The notes beneath the pieces were generated by a model. That model was not told the DNA's origin, searched no databases, and worked only from the letters and a program-made list of their open reading frames with translations. Below, in pieces: positions 4,842 through 5,184 of a stretch of 5,184 nucleotides of DNA. Position 1 is the first letter of the stretch. Every line of letters starts with the position of its first letter. The stretch comes from an uncultured Lachnospiraceae bacterium. GTDB lineage: Bacteria; Bacillota; Clostridia; Lachnospirales; Lachnospiraceae. The position numbers were made by a program, and so were the translations under genes. The stretch spans positions 1 through 5,184 of the forward strand of contig CAJTMC010000113.1 in the NCBI GenBank assembly GCA_910577115.1. Direction: 5' to 3'.

Positions 4842-5184
4842 TTATAAAATCTTCCGTAACTTTTTCCGCAGATGGTCTAACCTTGCATAGATAGCACCCG
4901 TTGTCAATCCCACAAGCGGGGCAATTTCCTTTGTGGAATAGCCCTGCATTTTCAGCAGGATAATTTGCAGGGTACGCCTGTCCACAGTAAGCAATGCCCG
5001 ATACAGAGTTTCGTCCTCAATCTCATCCAGTAAATCAGCAACAGTCTTTGGCTCGGTATTCTGTTCCCTGTCTGCCATCCCCTCAAGGTATTCGCCGAAG
5101 TCGCTTGTCCAATGATAAAACCGCCTGTTGGAATTGAAGTCTGCCCTGTCGTCTGTGCGGATTTGAGGGGTGGTGGTTTCGTCA
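4842..5184 (-). CDS. sigma-70 region-4-like HTH regulator (partial, 5' end outside window)
   Basis: The frame stays open to the right edge and gives 113 residues ending in KKLRKIL. The internal ATG at 5078 is not the natural start, because the protein-like sequence continues upstream (RRFYHWTSDFGEYLEG). The C-terminal part (RALLTVDRRTLQIILLKMQG, then YSTKEIAPLVGLTTGAIYARLDHLRKKLRKI) is a sigma-70 region 4 helix-turn-helix, with TKEIAPLVGLTTGAIYARL as the HTH. No region 2 is visible in the window. Small proteins of this kind are frequent in Firmicute mobile elements, often before the excision or transfer genes, where they probably act as regulators or element-specific sigma-like factors. A hairpin terminator follows it, which separates it from the DUF6194-like gene. 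Confidence 0.8.
   Translation of the reverse strand, partial: DETTTPQIRTDDRADFNSNRRFYHWTSDFGEYLEGMADREQNTEPKTVADLLDEIEDETLYRALLTVDRRTLQIILLKMQGYSTKEIAPLVGLTTGAIYARLDHLRKKLRKIL

Overview
The window looks like most of one integrative mobilizable element of the Tn4451/Tn5397-like kind, from a low-to-mid GC Gram-positive host, probably a gut Clostridia/Lachnospiraceae-type Firmicute. This rests on the gene set (large serine recombinase, TnpW-like protein, MobP-type relaxase, MobC-like accessory protein, sigma-70 region-4-like regulator) and on strong GGAGG ribosome binding sites. I ran no database search; family names come from recognising the proteins. All genes are on the minus strand, so transcription runs from right to left.

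From right to left: a sigma-70 region-4-like regulator enters from beyond the right edge (4842-5184) and is followed by a perfect 13-bp hairpin (4779-4810). A DUF6194-like gene (4190-4639) has its own consensus-like promoter and looks like cargo. Next comes about 550 bp without genes (3638-4189) that is packed with inverted repeats, including a long hairpin, a possible pseudoknot and a branched structure. It is the best candidate for an origin of transfer and/or a regulatory leader. It is followed by mobC (3314-3637), a relaxase remnant (2235-3365), a tnpW-like gene (1975-2238) and the large serine recombinase (197-1870) with its own promoter. Left of position about 180 the sequence becomes AT-richer and holds what may be a fragment of an interrupted host gene, so the element's end probably lies between about 140 and 200.

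The most notable defect is at the mobC/relaxase boundary. The relaxase frame starts abruptly in the middle of its catalytic domain (GYIAWHGYQSF) at position 3365. It keeps the HxDxxHxH metal-binding motif but lacks the N-terminus that should carry the catalytic tyrosine. MobC runs into the same DNA in another frame and ends in an unrelated 15-residue tail. The simplest reading is a deletion that removed the end of mobC and the start of the relaxase gene. The element could then still excise and integrate through its recombinase, but could not start its own transfer without a relaxase from elsewhere.

I did not find a defence system, CRISPR array, RNA gene of a known class or insertion sequence. 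The most unexplained content is the structured non-coding region between the DUF6194 gene and mobC.
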